Shown: positions 62,141 to 64,000 of the stretch, piece by piece
How positions within the stretch are numbered: the stretch's first letter is position 1
How the letters are laid out: the number at the start of each line of letters is the position of its first letter
DNA from: Streptomyces tendae
GTDB taxonomy: Bacteria > Actinomycetota > Actinomycetes > Streptomycetales > Streptomycetaceae
Assembly (NCBI RefSeq): GCF_008632955.1
Contig: NZ_CP043959.1
Span: 1,364,001 to 1,428,000, forward strand
Length of the DNA stretch: 64,000 nucleotides
Direction: 5' to 3'
Program-made: the position numbers and the translations under genes
The notes under the pieces: generated by a model
What the model was told of the DNA's origin: nothing
Databases searched by the model: none
Seen by the model: the letters and a program-made list of their open reading frames with translations, nothing else

Positions 62141-62312
62141 CGGTGAACGGGCTCCTTGAGGCCGTGAAGAGGGGAAGAGTCGCGTCGGAGATCGGACGGA
62201 CAAGCATCAAAGCACCTGCTTCGGCCGGCGGCGGACTGCCGCGGGGAGTCGGAGCGACGGACGCTAGCAGCCGCCGGGGTGCCCCGCATCCAGGTTTCCG
62301 GGGCCGGGGCGC

Positions 62313-62318
62313 TACGCT
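62313..62318 (+). promoter_or_regulatory. -10-like TACGCT before the 62327 gene
   Basis: TACGCT ends eight bases before the ATG with no ribosome site, another leaderless candidate. Confidence 0.4.
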
Positions 62319-62326
62319 CCGGCGCC

Positions 62327-62800
62327 ATGAGTGGACGCCCTGATTCCGACATACGCCCGGACACCCGGACCGTCGAGAAGGACGGGAAAGCCGGAGAAAC
62401 GGAATCGGCGGACGATACCGGCGCCAGGAATTCCGGAATATCCATAATGGACGAGATATCCGGAGCGGCTGAGCGCGGTGAGGACGCCGAGCGTACCGGG
62501 TCGCCCGAATCCGCCGAGGTCTTCGAGGAGGCGGACGACGACGCCCTCCTCGTCGAGCAGGCGAGGCGGGCCCGGTGGGCCGCGGCCGGTACCGGGGTCG
62601 TGCTCGCCCTGGCCGGTGTCGCCGCCGCCCTGCTGCGGGCCGCCGGCGCGGCGCCGGTCCTTGTCGCGACGGCCTACGCCGGCGGAGCGGCGGTCTGTGC
62701 GCTGGCGGCGGTCCTGGGTGCGCGCGGGCGGACCCGCAGGGCGCTGTGGACGACGATCGCGGGCGTCATGGTCATGGCGCTGGGGGACCAGTTCGACTGA
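62327..62800 (+). CDS. Acidic protein with C-terminal membrane helices
   Basis: A 157-residue protein of no recognised family. The first ~85 residues are hydrophilic, acidic and probably disordered (many Asp, Glu, Ser, Arg). They are followed by three hydrophobic segments (about 86-103, 105-124 and 137-150) around an RGRTRR loop. It contains rare ATA codons near 62450 (ATA-ATG, ATA-TCC), unlike its neighbours. There is no ribosome site, and a -10-like box sits just upstream. Confidence 0.7.
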   Translation: MSGRPDSDIRPDTRTVEKDGKAGETESADDTGARNSGISIMDEISGAAERGEDAERTGSPESAEVFEEADDDALLVEQARRARWAAAGTGVVLALAGVAAALLRAAGAAPVLVATAYAGGAAVCALAAVLGARGRTRRALWTTIAGVMVMALGDQFD

Positions 62801-62968
62801 TTCCGCGGGCTTGGCGGGAAATGTGAGTTAGTCCACGAAAGGGGCAAACGATCATTTCCACCTGCAACAGTGGCAGGGCATTGCTCATGCGTTCTTTGCG
62901 GGCTGTTCGATCGTTCATCGGCTGTACCCGGTCAAAGATCCACCCCGAGCCATACCGGGAGCACGCCT

Positions 62969-64000
62969 GTGGCAGCCCTAGCACGTTGGTGCGTTCAACG
63001 CCGTCTGTTCACCGTTCTGCTGTGGCTCCTCGCCCTGGTCGGGATCGCGGCAGGCGCCTTCGTCGCCGGCTCCGCCTACTCGAACGACTACAAGGTGCCC
63101 GGCACCGAGTCGGGGCGCGCCACCGAACTGCTGAAGGAGGGCTTCCCGGGCCTCGAGGGCGACAGCGACAGCGTCGTCTGGCACACCTCGTCCGGCACGG
63201 TCCGGGACAGCGGCGTCGAGCAGACCATGACCCGCACCCTCGACCGCATCGAGGACCTGCCCGGCGTCGCCTCCGTCAGCACCCCGTACGACGACACGGG
63301 CGCCGGACAGATCAGCCAGGACGGCCGCACCGCCTACGCCACGGTGACCTTCGAGCACCAGACCAAGGACATGTCCCCAGGTCAGGCCGGTGCCGTGGTC
63401 AAGGAGGCCAAGGCGGCCGAGACCGACGGCCTGAGCGTCGATCTGGGCGGCAGCGCCGTCGAGCTGAGCGAGCCGTCCGGCGGGCACATGGCCGAGATCG
63501 TCGGCGTGGCCGTCGCGGCCGTGGTGCTGTTCCTCGCCTTCGGCTCGCTCGCCGCCTCCCTGCTGCCGATCGCCACCGCGCTGGTGAGTGTCGGCACCGC
63601 CTACGCGGGCATCGTCCTGCTCGGCCACCTGATGACCGTCGCGGACTTCGCACCCATGCTCGGCCTGCTGATCGGGCTCGGCGTGGGCATCGACTACGCG
63701 CTGTTCATCGTCACCCGGCACCGGCGCGGACTGAAGCGCGGCCTGAGCGTCACCGAGGCCGCCACCGACGCCGTCGCCACCACCGGCCGCGCCGTGGTGT
63801 TCGCGGGTGCGACCGTGTGCATCGCCCTGCTGGGCATGCTGATCCTGCGCCTGAACTTCCTCAACGGCGTGGCCGTGGCCGCCTCGCTCACCGTGGTGCT
63901 CACCGTCGGCGCCTCCGTCACCCTGCTGCCCGCCCTGCTGTCGCTGATCGGCACCCGGGCGCTCAGCCGCCGCGAGCGGCGCCGGCTGGCCGAGCACGGC
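62969..64000 (+). CDS. MMPL-family RND transporter, N-terminal part (runs off the window)
   Basis: 344 codons of an MMPL/actinorhodin-transporter-like protein, open to the right edge. The first helix follows a short basic N terminus (ALARWCVQRRL). An extracytoplasmic domain (about 35-165) precedes helices 2-6, including the hallmark LIGLGVGIDYALFIVTRHR near 225-243. Such proteins export lipids or antibiotics using the proton gradient. GTG 62969 has GGGAG seven bases upstream. The 168-bp gap before it holds CCTGC/GCAGG arms and GTTCGATCGTTC, possible operator motifs that I cannot assign. Confidence 0.9.
   Translation, partial: MAALARWCVQRRLFTVLLWLLALVGIAAGAFVAGSAYSNDYKVPGTESGRATELLKEGFPGLEGDSDSVVWHTSSGTVRDSGVEQTMTRTLDRIEDLPGVASVSTPYDDTGAGQISQDGRTAYATVTFEHQTKDMSPGQAGAVVKEAKAAETDGLSVDLGGSAVELSEPSGGHMAEIVGVAVAAVVLFLAFGSLAASLLPIATALVSVGTAYAGIVLLGHLMTVADFAPMLGLLIGLGVGIDYALFIVTRHRRGLKRGLSVTEAATDAVATTGRAVVFAGATVCIALLGMLILRLNFLNGVAVAASLTVVLTVGASVTLLPALLSLIGTRALSRRERRRLAEHG

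Overview
The window is high-GC actinobacterial chromosome, almost certainly Streptomyces. The signs are strong third-position G/C bias, many GTG/TTG starts, very rare TTA codons, purine-rich ribosome binding sites, several start codons only 6-8 nt after a TAnnnT -10 box, and gene families typical of the genus. From memory the gene order resembles the glgP-to-gatB core region of Streptomyces coelicolor; I could not check this. I see no tRNA, rRNA, insertion sequence, prophage or CRISPR array.

Layout. 1-6029: the tail of glycogen phosphorylase, a 181-bp tandem repeat array, a DUF1990 protein, and two tandem secreted M4 metalloproteases that share a conserved promoter. 6030-14172: two heterodimeric ABC exporters around a fructosamine-kinase-like protein; one exporter has a completely dead ATP site. 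14404-18083: an ABC-2 exporter with a NarL-type two-component system. 18108-23187: glgX and two lipoprotein L,D-transpeptidases. 23331-28156: enoyl-CoA hydratase, an RsbW-like ATPase, an EF-hand protein, a dinucleotide-binding reductase, a GH25 lysozyme domain without signal peptide, and a divergent DUF6236-like protein.

28204-32889 (minus strand) is a glycine/serine catabolic cluster: a tandem glycine riboswitch, then gcvT, gcvH, glyA and sdaA. These could take glycine through serine to pyruvate; gcvP lies elsewhere. 33117-35546 holds a P-loop kinase-like gene with a TTA codon and two SseB proteins. 35854-42695 is a five-gene oligopeptide ABC importer in the order permease, binding protein, permease, ATPase, ATPase. 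Its last gene has a long Lys/Ala/Pro/Glu-rich tail that is internally duplicated and apparently frameshifted.

42741-48905: a TRIC-like channel, a thioesterase, a FabR-like TetR regulator with two operator-like sites, two small membrane proteins, a cysteine desulfurase, an amidase and mnmA (the desulfurase probably feeds sulfur to MnmA). 49003-57405: small metabolic genes, ligA, and a membrane GGDEF/EAL protein (rmdB-like) with an in-frame TTA codon. 57701-61264: gatC, gatA, a small membrane protein and gatB, for tRNA-dependent amidation. 61337-64000: a methyltransferase, an acidic membrane protein and the start of an MMPL transporter.
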